Assembly: GCA_963971425.1 (NCBI GenBank)
Contig: OZ020514.1
Span: 45,909,527 to 45,973,526, forward strand
DNA: 64,000 nt
Direction of reading: 5' to 3'
From: Bryoerythrophyllum caledonicum
Taxonomy: Eukaryota > Streptophyta > Bryopsida > Pottiales > Pottiaceae
Shown: in pieces, positions 30,421-42,800 of the stretch
How the letters are laid out: each line of letters opens with the position of its first letter
How positions within the stretch are numbered: position 1 is the first letter of the stretch
Notes under the pieces: model-generated
What the model was told of the DNA's origin: nothing
Database searches by the model: none
The model's input: only the letters and a program-made list of their open reading frames with translations
Position numbers and translations under genes: made by a program

Positions 30421-33400
30421 CGAAATTAACCTTAAGCAAGCCCACCTTACCAGATCGTTTCCAGGGATTTTTATCGTGCATCAAACTCTTTAAATCTTAA
30501 CAACAAATCACACATAATACCTCGGCACATCCCGGAGGATGGCTTCCCCGGTACCTTAGTAACCGGTAACAAGTAACCATATGAATTTCAGTTAAACTCT
30601 GTTGAGCGTCAGAGTAGATTTCCGGTAAGTTTTTACAGTGCCCGGAAAGTCACTGCCCTCCATTCTCGCAGTCCGAAGGCCACAATATCCACAATCTAAC
30701 CCTATACCTTGAAAGAGTTATAAAGGTCGTAGCCGGTTCACCGGTCTTCACAATCTACCGAGAACTTGTCCCGGTAAACCGGTCACGCAAGCCCGGGTTC
30801 CAACTACAACCACACCCAATGAATCAAACCAAGAAGATACAAGACTCACAACAAGTTAGTACTAAGCAAATCATATGAGCAAAACAACCTTCCACGGGGA
30901 TCGTCGGAACTCATCCACTGCAAGGGTAATAATTCCGATATTCTCCGGACTCAGGCTTAACCGGGATGTCTCCCGGTGTACCGAGAGAAGGAGGATGTCA
31001 CCCCCTACTCCCCACCAATCCGAACACTTCCCACTTAAGGGAGGCTATCATAAATAGCCGTGGGCTTCCCGGATCCCATCCGATAAAGCAACTCTTCCCG
31101 GTCCCACCGGTGAAAAGTCTAGAGCACAAGTCCCGGACCTCACTCTACCTATCTAACCCGGATATCCTAGCCCCTCGGGATGTCTCTACTCACACTCAAT
31201 CACTTAACACACAACAAGTCACAGCCTTGCACACCTAGCAAAGACACACTAGGAGGACTCAACTCTCTCCCGGTCCACTCACACAAGCTCAACAAAGACT
31301 CTAGACACAAGCAATGAAGGCAAGATACGAGGAGATCAACAAAGAGAAGAGTCCATAACACAAGAGCCCAAGGCCCTTAAGTACACAAAGGCCACTAGCT
31401 ACCCTTCAAAACTAGATCCCCAAAAGGTGGAAATGGCATCTAAAGAGTACACTAAAGTCAATAGTTACGCTCCAAAACTAGACCGCAAAAGGACGAAACG
31501 GCATCTAGGAGGTGCACTAAACTCAATAGCTACCCTCCAAAAGTAGTTCCACTAAAAGACAAAACGGCATCTAGATCCTAAAATCAAGGGTAGCCTAGTC
31601 ACCGGCGGATTACCGGTAGACCGGTAAACTGGAAGACCGGTAGACCGGAAGACTCCCGGTCCGGCGGTCCCGGAACCGGTGAACCATTTCCTAACAAAAA
31701 TAAGCAGCCGGGGAAACCACTCAAGTGGTAGTGACCGGGTGCACAATGGGGCCCCATCGACATCACTACTCTCACCCTAGTGTGTAATTCTAGCAACTTA
31801 AAACGACTTCTCACCAACCGGTGAGGTAAATCAACACATAATATATAACAAAGACTCAACCGGAAGACTCTTCCCGTTGAGACGTATAGAGATTGTCACC
31901 ATGTCTGGAAGTACCAACATGGTCAAGAGAATCCCCCGGGAGGTCGGATGTCTCAACCGGGAGGTCTACCGGTAGATTGAGAATATCCACCGGGAGGTCT
32001 ACCGGTGGAGTGGCGGTGTCCACCGGAAGGTTGGGTGTATCTATAGATACATGCGGAGTCTCTTTAAGCTCGATTAGTATAGCCGCATAGGACTCCACCA
32101 AAGACTCCGAGGTTGAGGAAGGGAGGTCTACCAGTTCCTTCCCGGTAGAAGTTACCAGGAGGCTTTTTTTTCTCTCATAGACCTTCAAGCCCCACCTTTA
32201 GAGGATGGAGAATCCACCTAACTCACCGGAGAGCCATGTTGTCCCGGGTAGACAAAATCCTCAAAATGCCTGTACTTCCACCAATCTCCCTATGAATTTG
32301 TCACAAACTCCGGTCCGGCCCGGAAACACAAGTCTACCGGTCAGCCAGTAGACAACTCCGGAACACTTTGCTACAGTATGTGGATATGGGTGTCTCACAC
32401 ATCTAGCAACATACTAACAACACAAGGTCACATATAATCGTAACGAGGAGAGGACTTTGGAGACAAGGACTTAGAAAGAGGTTCTTCCCGGTTGACCGGG
32501 AAAAAGATAGGAATTGTGGGCAAGACCTAAAATAATAGGAGGAGGGAGACAACTCAAGATAACAACTTGCCACAAGGCTAGGACAATCGACAACAACTAC
32601 ACATGTAAACAACACAATGAGGTCTAGATGAAGTCCCCGGGGGGAACTTTTTCTCTAGACCGCGGAGGATATTACCGGGGAGTCACCCCGGTAGACAAGA
32701 GAGGAAAAGACTCACAAACAAGGAATTCTCACAAACAAAAAAAACCCAACATGGGCAAGAGTCACCTTTGTTGTTGCACCCGCAACCTCTTTCCTTTGTC
32801 TCTTTTATCTTCTCGCTTCGGCCACAAATCTCTTCCACCTCCGCAAACCCTAAAATCTCCACCAAACCCTAGCTTACGCACCTCTTCCACCAAAGCCTAG
32901 CTCGCGCACCTCTTCCACCAAAGCCTAGCTCGCGCACCTCTTCCACCAAATCTCTTGCACTACCTCTTCTTGAAACCTCCTCTTCTTGAAACCCTAGTTG
33001 CATCTCCTTCTTTGCACTTCTTCAACTACTTCTTCAAACCCCAACTCCAGACAAAGACTAAATAGAGAGAGAGGAAGAACCTGTGAGAGAGAGAGAACTA
33101 GATAGGGAGATAGACGAGAGAATTTGAGGGGGAGAAGACAAGATTTTAGAGAAGGAGGGAGAGAGAGGAGAGTTCCAGGAAGAGAAAACAGTTTCTAGAG
33201 AGAAGGGAAATTTCGGGGAGAGAGAAGGTCGGCCAATATGGCTGGAGATACCCGGGCACCCGGGTCTCTGCCCATACCCGCATTGGTACCCGGGCTAGTT
33301 CATACTCGGATTGATACCCGGGTATGTATTTTTTTTTTTTTTTTTAATTTTTTATTTTGGAATCTTTTTTTTTTTTTTTTCTTGTATCTTTTTTTTTTTG

Positions 33401-33790
33401 TCTTTTCTTTTCTTTTCTCTACCACTACTACTAATTCAAACAAGAATTAGCATCTAGAAGAACTCAACTACTTCTAACTACCTTCTAAACTCATCTAGTT
33501 AATTTAGATTTAAGTGGTGATTTTAGACTTACGTCCCGGGATCTCTCCCGGGACTCTTTTGAAATTGTTTCCCGGGACTTAAATTAGTGATTTTAAGACA
33601 CGGTTTTATCACCACTATAAACCTAATTAACTACTTAAGCATTTCTCTATTTTCTCTATTGGCTATCTAATCTAATTTCACGCAATACTAACTAATTTTC
33701 TAGTTAACTAATACTAAAAACCCTATTTTAACTAATTTTTTTGGTAGGGGCGAGCAAGTGGGAGTTTTAGACTCCCACACTATGACGTGC
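30421..33790 (-). mobile_element. R1-like element remnant with ACCGGT and CCCGGG dialects
   Basis: Mostly noncoding on both strands. 30,540-32,345 is dense in ACCGGT (about 12 by eye, against under one expected). 33,240-33,590 is dense in CCCGGG (about seven in 340 bp). Blocks near 30,600-30,990 resemble the inverted 3' tails of other R1 copies (…CGGTCACGCAAGCCC…). A minus-strand frame at 31,856-32,188 encodes repeated PVDLPV units, produced by the CACCGGTAGACC-type repeat. Poly-T tracts lie at 33,330-33,400. Broken; boundaries uncertain. Confidence 0.45.
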
Positions 33791-33849
33791 AAGGATCTCC
33801 ACTAATTTGTGCTCACGTGATTTTGCTACCCGTGACATAAAAGCATATG

Positions 33850-35640
33850 TCTCCTCCTGTCGGAACACGATTGTTGCATGTGCATCCTATTGAGTGTTTT
33901 AAGTGACCAAAACACCCCAAGTGGTGACTCGTGTATTGTTCCTGGGATTCAAGTAAAGCAAGCTAAGTTAGGACAATCCAGTTATGACTCCTTCGTTAAC
34001 TTCCTCTTATTCTTCTCATCCAATCAAGCCCAATCCGGTTATATCACCTATCCGGTTATCCGGATTGCCTTTCCTTACTTTCCTGTTTCCAGTTTTGAAT
34101 CCGGATCCGGAAATATGAAACCACACACACCATTAATCAACTCTAGTTTTTCCTCGTGAGGTTAGCTATTGGAGGACGCGTCCTGTCTAAAGAGTGACGG
34201 CGTACGAAACTCTCCCCTCCTAGATTAGAGTGGCGAAAGACTCCACGATCAATCCTAATCTCCTCTACACATGACAAACACGCGCACCAGTGTGGTGTCT
34301 ACCTCCCCACAACTACAGGGTTGTTTCCCGACAGTCGGTCACGCAAGAGGTATTCCAACCCTCCACTTACTACAATGACGAGAATCCCAGAATATCCGGA
34401 TCCCGGTGTGACCAGTTACGATTTCTAAAGCTTTTGCGGAATCCCAAAGAAACCCGGATCCCTTTCCTTTTCCTCTCCACCCTAATCCAGGCTTCACGAA
34501 GGTTACACAACCATGGGGAATGAGGTACGTTCGTGATAAGGACCACTTTGGAGCTCACACAAAAAGAGATAGATAGGTGTCAAGATAGAAAGACACAAAC
34601 TTAACATTAAAAATGGGCAGCGCATCTCATACAACCTTAAGAAACAACGCCCCGTAGTTGGATGCTTGCAAACTCCCTTCCTAATACTAAGATAACGGGA
34701 ACCGGATTCTAGCTGCAGCAGTGGCCATGCAAGGCGTCCGGCCTACAGACACAAACCCTATGTTGTCTAGGTCCATAATCTTTCCCGCTCTTACAATGAG
34801 GTCAACTAACTAGACCCTAACCGACTTGAAACTAACAACTAAATACCTACCCTTTGGGAGCAAAATACAAAACCAAGAACCCACAATCAAAACGGGTCCT
34901 GACAACTTGTCCGCCACTTCCTAATTAACCTTGACCAGATCCGAAAGTTACGGATCAGATTCATCTTTCCCGGAACAGATTCCGGTTCCGGGTAAAACCC
35001 TGATAACCGGATTAACGCTGTGACCGTTTAACCCTACCACTAAACTCCTTACCTCCTACGGCTAGTTTCTTGCGCACAAGGCAGGGGAGCCATCCTACAC
35101 CTTGCCTTTTTGGTCCTCACCTTCGTCTTCCTCTGATGAATCCGAGAGTTTCACCGTTGACATTCCAACTTGTGGTGAAGCCGATTCCTCCTCTTCGATC
35201 TTGTCCTCCAGCTTCTACACCTCAATCCGCTGGCTTGCAGGTGTCCTCTCCTCTGCCTCACTAGTGATGGTCCGCAAAGCCGACCGGATCTGCCGTATAG
35301 GGGCTTCCTTCTCGGAAACGGACAAGGTCCGCCTCTTGTAGACCGCAAATCCGGCGTGTCGATCTCCACCTTACTCGCCTTTCCCTACCGAACCTTCGTC
35401 TTCAGCTGAGACAACGGAGGAAGCACGTCCCTCCGCTTCTTGGGTTCCGCACCCAAGGTTCGGAATCCGGCCTCTGGATCCGAAACCGCTAGCACTACTG
35501 GAAGCGCCTCCGTCGGCTCCGATTCAGGAGACACCTTTCGCTTACCTTTCCTAACATCCTGGAAGATCCTTGCATGAATCTTCCGGCACTTCTCGAGCAC
35601 CTACTCCATCTTGGAGTAGTACTCCAGTGTGGGACTCCAT
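33850..35640 (-). mobile_element. R1-family fragment (inverted tail and C-terminal gene part)
   Basis: 33,990-34,560 matches the inverted R1 tail (CAGTCGGTCACGCAAG…, GAATATCCGGATCCC, TTTGCGGAATCCC). 35,102-35,600 on the minus strand keeps Lys/Arg- and Ser/Glu-rich pieces of a gag-like C-terminal half, such as KGKRKVSPESEP. TCCGGA and ATCCGGAT sites are frequent. Broken fossil. Confidence 0.5.
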
Positions 35641-35807
35641 TCCCACATTAACAGAAGTTCGGAATAGTCTGTCATCCGGAAATGTCATCCGCTGCTGTCA
35701 CCATCCGCAGTCATCATGAGCCGTACTAACGGCCAGACTACAAAATGCTGCGATGCGAGGAGAAACTCTTTCTTTTCCTTCCTTCTTCGCGTGTTCCACC
35801 CCAACGC

Positions 35808-35880
35808 TCTCTCTCTCTCTCACTCTTTCTCTCTCTCGCTCTCTCTCTCTCACTCTCTCTCTCTCTCTCTCTCTCGTTCT
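35808..35880 (+). repeat. CT dinucleotide microsatellite
   Basis: An almost uninterrupted CTCTCT run with scattered CA and CG interruptions, in the leader of the R1 copy. A weaker inverted GAGAGAGA counterpart lies at about 43,890 in the leader of the inverted copy and another near 45,395. Confidence 0.9.
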
Positions 35881-36010
35881 CCTAACCACTGGCCGTTAGG
35901 GTTTGTAGCTTAGACAGTTAGAACGGACGTGTGTCTGTTAGAGAGGGTTTTTGTGAGGTCGGTGCGTGCAGGTACAACCTTGAGAGAACGTGAGGAAGTA
36001 GGCAGGCTTT

Positions 36011-37750
36011 ATGAAGATGGTCTCTATGCCAAAGAAGAAGAGGACGAATAGGAATGGGCGCAGGAGGCGAGAGGAAGAGCCAGCCGTTGCGCTGCCTCCC
36101 ATGACACGAGTTATTCTAGAAATCCCAGTAGACCCGGACGAGTACAACGTGCTGAAGGAGAGCTTGAAGACCATGAAGTGCGACGACATGCTCAAAGTTG
36201 CCTGGGCCATCCGGGTGGAGGCCTATCTCCGGGAGCTTGTAGGCACTCCGGACGAGAAGTACAAAGATTTGATGCGGGCCCATCCAGAACTCTGGGGAGT
36301 TCCGGAATGGGCACAGGCATACGACTTTTGGGCCAGCCGCACCAAGATGGTGGAACGGCGAGATGAGTTATTGGCGGAGAAATTCGAGGGACAAGCCGAC
36401 CCGCAGGAGGGCTACAACATGCAAGACCTTCGGCACTGGGATGCCCAGTTGGTGCTAGAATTTCTAAACCCTATTTTCCATCCGGAAAAACCAAAGCCGG
36501 TAGTGGCGAAGAGGGCCTGCACTTTTCACGGATCACTCCGAAGAATGATTGTCCAAGACTGGGGGACGCTCATGAGCGAGATGATCAACTGACTCGTAAC
36601 CAACCTCCAAAAGGTGAAGAAATCTGCAATTCCATTGGCCTTTTATGTGGTACATCTCTACTGCCACCATCAACAGCTCATCCAGACAATGCAGAGGCAG
36701 TATGACAAAGTCCTCAGCTTCCAGAAGTACAGAGGTGAGGAGTCAAATGAAGAATCCGGAGGGGCAACGCAACCAATGCCGGAAGCAACCACCGCAGACA
36801 CTCCGGATGAAGGCCGAAGGACCCAAAAGAGGACATGAGGGAAGGAGCCAGTGCCGGAGAGTCTGGACATCCGTAGCTCCTCTGAATCATCCGAGGAAGA
36901 CGAGTCTGGGCCGTCAACGGAAGCTAGCCGGAAGTGGAGGAAGGTTGATCCAGAAGACTTTAAAGCTATGCTGAAGGAGATGGGCGATCTCCTGTGTGAC
37001 GTCGGCAGGAGAGTGGCCACCCTCAAGGAGACCAACTTCATCATTTCCACCGGGGTAGCGCAGGTCTTCCAAGGTCTAGGAGTAAGCCGGCTGGAGGACG
37101 CCATCAACCGAGTAGAGGATCTCCGGAGAAAGGAGGGTGACACGAAGGCGTTGCTCCTTCAAATCTCCACCATGTACAAAGCCAACACGAAGATGGAGAA
37201 GAAGGTAGCGCACCTTTGCTAGGAGACAGTGCTGGCTCTCGTTCCCCAAAAACAGGCGGTGGCAAAGGCCAATGCCTCGACGGCTGCCCTGACGGAGGTC
37301 TGAGAGGCCTTGAAGTTTCCGGTAGTCGTGGTCAACCGGATCTAGCTCTTCACCGAATTGGTGGACAAGGAGATGAAGGTGACCAGGGCCAACATCATCC
37401 GGTTTCTCCTTCATCAAGCGGAGAAGATAGGCCGGACCTGGGAACAGATGCAGCTTCTGGTCGACAACATTACCTAGATCGTTCCGGAAGACCAGGGAGC
37501 CCCAGTACCGGAGGACGTTACAACCCTGGGACGGACCACGGCCCCTTCGGAACCACCACAGCCCAAGTCAACTCCAGCTCCGGGTACCTCAGCGAATCCG
37601 GAGTCCCTTGATACTCCGTCACCTCGGACACCGGCGGACGGCATCGTATCTCCCAACCCTAGTACGGACGAGATACTAAAGAATCTCCCGGATCTGCTGA
37701 CGCCACCGACCATGCACCTGCAAGATCTTCCGGCAGGAGTCGACCCCTAA
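36011..37750 (+). pseudogene. R1 gag-like gene remnant, plus copy
   Basis: Holds the conserved N-terminal domain, an acidic and Lys-rich middle (STEASRKWRKVDPED), a helical region (RRVATLKETNFI, SRLEDAINRVEDLRRKEGD) and a Pro/Ser-rich end, in the same order as the open 661-codon gene. Broken fossil. Confidence 0.7.
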
Positions 37751-39390
37751 GCACCACCAAAGTCCGTGTCTCGGAGATTGGCGCTCGAGCCAAGGAGTCC
37801 CTCCGGAAGCTACAGGGACTTGGTCTAGGAGTCCAGGTCGGCTTCCAAGCCGGAACCACCACCACCTCCAGTTCAGGAAGGTTCACCGAAACAGCCACCT
37901 CCACCTCCAGATTCCAGAACTCCGGTGTCTAGGATTTCTTCAGCGGCCGGATCGTCCACCTGGAAGACCACCATTTTGCTGGCAACAGCGAAGGAGGCCA
38001 AGGGCAAGCAGCAGGCTCCGGTGGAGATCTCCTCCTCACGTAGGAGTGGGAGAAATTGGGCACTAGGTGCTCCGACTTAGGTTAGTTTAGGTGTAGCATT
38101 CTTTTTGGGTTTAGATTCTTGACCAGCAGCGGTTTACGACGGGCTCCAAGTGCACCCGACTGCTGACGGAGTCGATTGCCGGAATTTCTAGTTAGAATAG
38201 GAATTTCGGAGCCAGAAACTATTCCGAGATTATAGAATCTGAGATCCAATCTGGGACTTTTCCGGATTTCTCGGATCGTTTAGATAAGATCTAGTGGATT
38301 TCCATTAGATGCAACTAGGAAGAAGGCTAAGTTTAGAAGGGACTTAGTAGTACTTAGAAGTGAGGTTTTGGGGAAAAACCTTTATCTTGTTCTTCTCACT
38401 CTGAAATATACGTTGCTCCTTTGTACTAAGACTTGCTCCCTTGTTTCTTTGGTGTGGCATGTAAAACTTCGTGAGTGACAGATCCATTCTTGTGTGTGCG
38501 GTTGTGTAAGTATTGTTCCGGAGTAGAGTAATACATTTGTTTTGCTAGAGGGAAACCGGTCAAGATTTGTGTCAAGAGATCGCCAGGGAGAGCTGGAGGG
38601 CTTTTGCAGAGGTGTTCCTGGTAGTCTCCAGGGTCCGGAAGTAGCCAGGAGGGGAAGAGATGAACTGCAGAGGTGTTCTTGGTAATCTCTAGGTCACGGA
38701 AGAATCCGTTTTAAACTGGATTCCAATCAAGGTCGGAGTTTTCCCCCAAGATAGGAAAAAGCTTGATGTGTGGGTCTAGACGGAGTACCCCCTTGCGAAT
38801 GGTAGCATCTGCTCCGGAGATTCGCAACCGTACTTGCCAGAATGTCATCGTAGTCCAGACTTGTCTCTGTGTGACCGTGTCCGGAAGGCCATCCGGATGC
38901 CGTGAGAGTCTAAGTCTAGCAGCAACAATCAAATCACTGGTTAGCAGAGTAGGGAGAGTGGCGTTCGGTCACTTTAAGTTCCGGGCAGTGGGCGTCTAGC
39001 CACTTAAAGTCACAAGGCAGTGAGAAATCCACCCACTTACACAAAACAGGACCAGTGGACCCCGGCCACTCGCTTAAAAACTGCGGAAGACTCTCTGAGG
39101 AGGAACAGAGACAAAGCAAAACTACCCTCCGGACTTTTGGAAACTATTTCCGGAAACCGTTGTACAAATTCCGGACTCTAGAAGGATCCGGATCTGTAGC
39201 AATTATGTGAATAGAATAGCTAGCTAATGAACGATGGTTTTGGTAAAGTTTAGTATTGTGGAATATTAAGAGAAGAATACTAGGTCTCTGTGGGAACAAA
39301 ACTGGAGTGGTTTACTTTGGAAGCATTTAGTGATGATTGAGTGTATTCCAGAGGAATACGGACTCTACGAACTACGACAATAGTCAAAGC

Positions 39391-39840
39391 TGGGTTCATG
39401 TATATACTACTTTGTTTGGAATAAAAGATGAGTTTGCCCAATTGGAAGAATCAAATGAGAAATATGAGTAATTCTGAGAAAGTGAGATAAATAGAGTACA
39501 TCTAATAATTCTCAGGAGGAAAGTGTATTGAATAAAGAAGCAATGAGCAATTAGCAGGAAAGTTGGTTGTGGTCATGTCCCGTGTGTATGTGTATGTGCA
39601 TGTTTAGGTTCAACTTAAGTCAAGTTTGTGTTTGTATAAGTTTGTGTTTGTATGTAAGTATCTATCCAAGCTATGTATGTTGTGTATGTGCAAGTCAGAT
39701 ATGATTGTCTGCTATGCATGTCATGTCTGTCCAAGTTTGATATGCATATCTATCCAAGCTATGCATGTCGTGTCCTTACAAGTTTGAGTGATCAACAAAT
39801 TAAGCCCAATTTTGAAGAAAGACCATTAAAAATGCACAGA
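39391..39840. other. Spacer with short T/G-rich repeats
   Basis: No gene. Tandem-like phrases TATCCAAGCTATG and TGTGTATGTGCAAG repeat between 39,590 and 39,790. It forms the loop between the plus and minus R1 copies. Confidence 0.5.
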
Positions 39841-42800
39841 TTCTACATCCGGTTTCGTATCTTCCTAGCCGTGATCCGCCAACACCTTGGCTGTCTCGTA
39901 GGCGGTCTTCTCGTTGTCGCCCAACAAATCTTTTTGCTCATACAATTGATACAGGAATGGGGAGATTTGGGTAGGTCGCACCTTCCTCAATCTGGTCAGC
40001 AACTTACTTACCAGTTCCTGCACGATGTCTCCTCAGGCCACCTTCCTCTCGCCGGTGTACGCTTCCCAGATCGTGTTGGCCAGAGTCGTGGTAGTCTTCG
40101 ATGGCCGATCTGGATACAGGATCGGGAGCAGGAACTCGTACATCCTTCGTGCCTTCGGATCCTTGCAGTCTGCCACCGTCAAGCCGTCCTTTGAATCTGC
40201 CTTCCGCGAAACCTTCCCGTCAATAGAACATTCCGGGCGCGAGCACATACCTTCTCCGCGAGTCGAGAACCCGTAGACTTCGCTCCCCATTGCTAAAGTT
40301 CACTTCTCGGGCTTCCCTCGGATGGTGCCATTGAACTCGTTGGAGACCCCATTCAGCAGCTCCCGGACCATCGCGTGGTCTCTGAAACCCCAGGGCTGCT
40401 CCTGAAACCCGAAACATTTTTTGCAATTCATAGAGTCACTATTCCTCCGGAATACACCTAATCGTCACTTAATGCTTCCAAAGTAACTGCTCCGGTTTCG
40501 TTCCCACAAAGACCTAATGTTCTTTTTGAAATACTCCTTATTACTAAACTATCACACCGGTCGTTCAAGGGATAGCCACTCTCTTTACTTAGGTATTATG
40601 GAGCAGGATCCTGTCAGAGCCCGGATTCAATACAACGGCTTCCGAAAATAGTTTCCGGAAGTCCGGAGGGTAGTTTAAATTATTTCTGTTGCTCCCCAGA
40701 GTCTTCTGGAGTTTTTAAACGAGTGGCCAAAGTCCACTGATCCTATTTTGTGTAAGTAGCTGGATTTCCCACTGCCTTGTGATTTTAAGTGGCTAGACAA
40801 CCACTGCCCGGAACTTATAGTGGCCGGACATCACTCTCTCTACTCTGCTAACCGGTGATTTGATGGCTCCTACCAGACTTAGACTCTCACAACATCCGGA
40901 TGGCCTTCCGGACGCGGTCACACAAAGACAAGTCCAGACTACAACAACGTTCTGGTAAGTGTGCGTGTGAATCTCCGGAGCCGATGTTACCACACGCCAG
41001 AAGAATTCCGTCTAGACCTACGCATCAAGCTTTTTCTTTTCTTAGGGGAGAATTCCGGTTTTGACCGGAATTCAAGTTAACACGGATCCTAAAGATTACC
41101 AGAATCACCTGTGCAGTTCGTCTCTTCCCCTCTTGACTACTTCCGGACCCTCGAGACTACTAGGCACACCTCCGCAATAGTCCTCCAGCTCTCCCAGGCC
41201 ATCTCCTGACACGGATCCGGACCGGTTCCTCTCTTAGCGAACTAGTTATCACGCCACTCGCGGAGGGTACTAACACAAACACACACACAAGAATGGATTT
41301 GTCACTCACGAAGTCTATACTCCACATCAAGAACACAAGGTAGCAAGTCTAGTGTAAAGGAGCGATGTATATTTCAAAGTGAGAAAGGCAAGATAAAAGG
41401 GTTTCTCCCAAAACCCTACTACTAAGAACTAACTAAATCCCTTCTAAACTTAGCCTTCCTCCTAGCTGCATCTATTGGAAATCTCCTAGATCTTATCTAA
41501 AAGATCCGAGAAATCCGGAAAAGTTCCAAATCGAATCTCATATTCTATAATCTCGGAAAAATTTCCAGCTCCAGAATTCCTATTTTAACTAGAAATTCCG
41601 GCAATCGACTCCTCCAGCAGCCGGGTGCACTTGGAGCCGCATCGCTAATAGCTGCTGACTCGGAATCTAAACCTTGAAATGCTACACCTTAACTAACTTA
41701 AGTCGGAGCACCTGGTGCTCGGTTTCTCTGACTTCCGCATGAGGGGGAGATCTTCACCGTAGCCCGCTGCTTGCCCTTGGCCTTCTTCTATGTTGCCGGC
41801 AAAATGTTGGTCTTCCGAGTCGACAGTCCAACCGTTAGAGAAATCCTGGCCATCGGAGTTCTGGAATCTGGAGGTCGAGGTGGCTATTTCGGTGAACCTT
41901 CCGGAACTGGAGGTGCTGGTGGTTCCGGCTCGGAAGCTGACCTGGTCTCCTAGACCAAGTCCCTGTAGCTTCCGGAGGGACTCCTTGGCCCGAGCGGTAA
42001 TCATCGAGACACGGACTTTGGTGGTGCCTAGGGGTCGACTACTGCCAAAGGATCTTGCAGGTGCATGGTCGGTGGCGTCAGTAGATCCGGGAGATTCTTT
42101 GGTATCTCGCCCGTACTAGGGTTGGAAGATACCATGCCCTCTGCCTGTGTCCGAGATGACGGAGTATCAAGGGACTCCGGATTTGCTGAGGGACTCGAAG
42201 CTGGAGTTGACTTGGACTGTGGTAGTTCCGAAGGGGCCGTGGTCCGTGCCAAGGTCATAACGTCCTTCAGTAGTAGGGTTGCCTGGTCTTCCGGAACGAT
42301 CTTCGTAATGTTGTCGACGTGGAGCCCCATCTGCTCCCAGGTATGGCCCATCTTCTCCGCTTGATCCAGGAGAAACCGGATGATGTTGGCCCTGGTCACC
42401 TTTTTCTCCTTGTCCACCTGTTAAGTGAAGAGTTAGCTCCGGTTGACCACGTCTACCGAAAACTCCAGGGCCTTCAAAACCTTCGTCAGGGCAGCCGCGG
42501 ATGCATTGGCCTTTGCCGCTGCGTGTTTATAGGCCACCACCGCCTGCTCTGCCTCCTGGCAAGCATGCGCTACCTTCTTTTCTATCTTCGTATTGGCCTT
42601 GTGCATGGTGGAGATTTGAAGGTGCAACGCCTTCGTGTCACCCTCCCTTCTCCGGAGATCCTGCACCTGGTTGGTAGCGTCTTACAGCCGGCTAACCCCC
42701 AGACTCTGGAAGACGTGCGCGACACCGGTTGTAACGATGAAGTTGGTCTCTTTGAGGGCGGCCACTCTCCAGCCGACCTCGCTCAGGAGGTCATCCATCT

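Larger units (their letters stand above)
35641..39390 (+). mobile_element. R1-family copy, plus strand, TCCGGA-rich
   Basis: A leader (from about 35,645) with a CT dinucleotide run at 35,808-35,880, then the gag-like gene region (36,011-37,750), then a 1.6-kb tail to the 3' signature GGACTCTACGAACTACGACAA at about 39,388. The gene region has MPKKKRTNRNGRRRREEEP at its start, PELWGVPEWAQAYDFW, and FLNPIFHPEKPKP, matching the 661-codon protein. About three or four breaks are apparent. Its tail and gene are close relatives of the inverted copy at 40,421-44,257. Confidence 0.7.

Noticed and set aside
31856-32188. Minus-strand protein with PVDLPV repeats
   Set aside because: Follows from the ACCGGT-type DNA repeat. 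It might be the end of a gag-like gene, but cannot be supported as a gene.
33330-33420. Poly-T tract as a retroposon tail
   Set aside because: Runs of T occur several times without flanking duplications; no LINE or SINE body is recognisable next to it.
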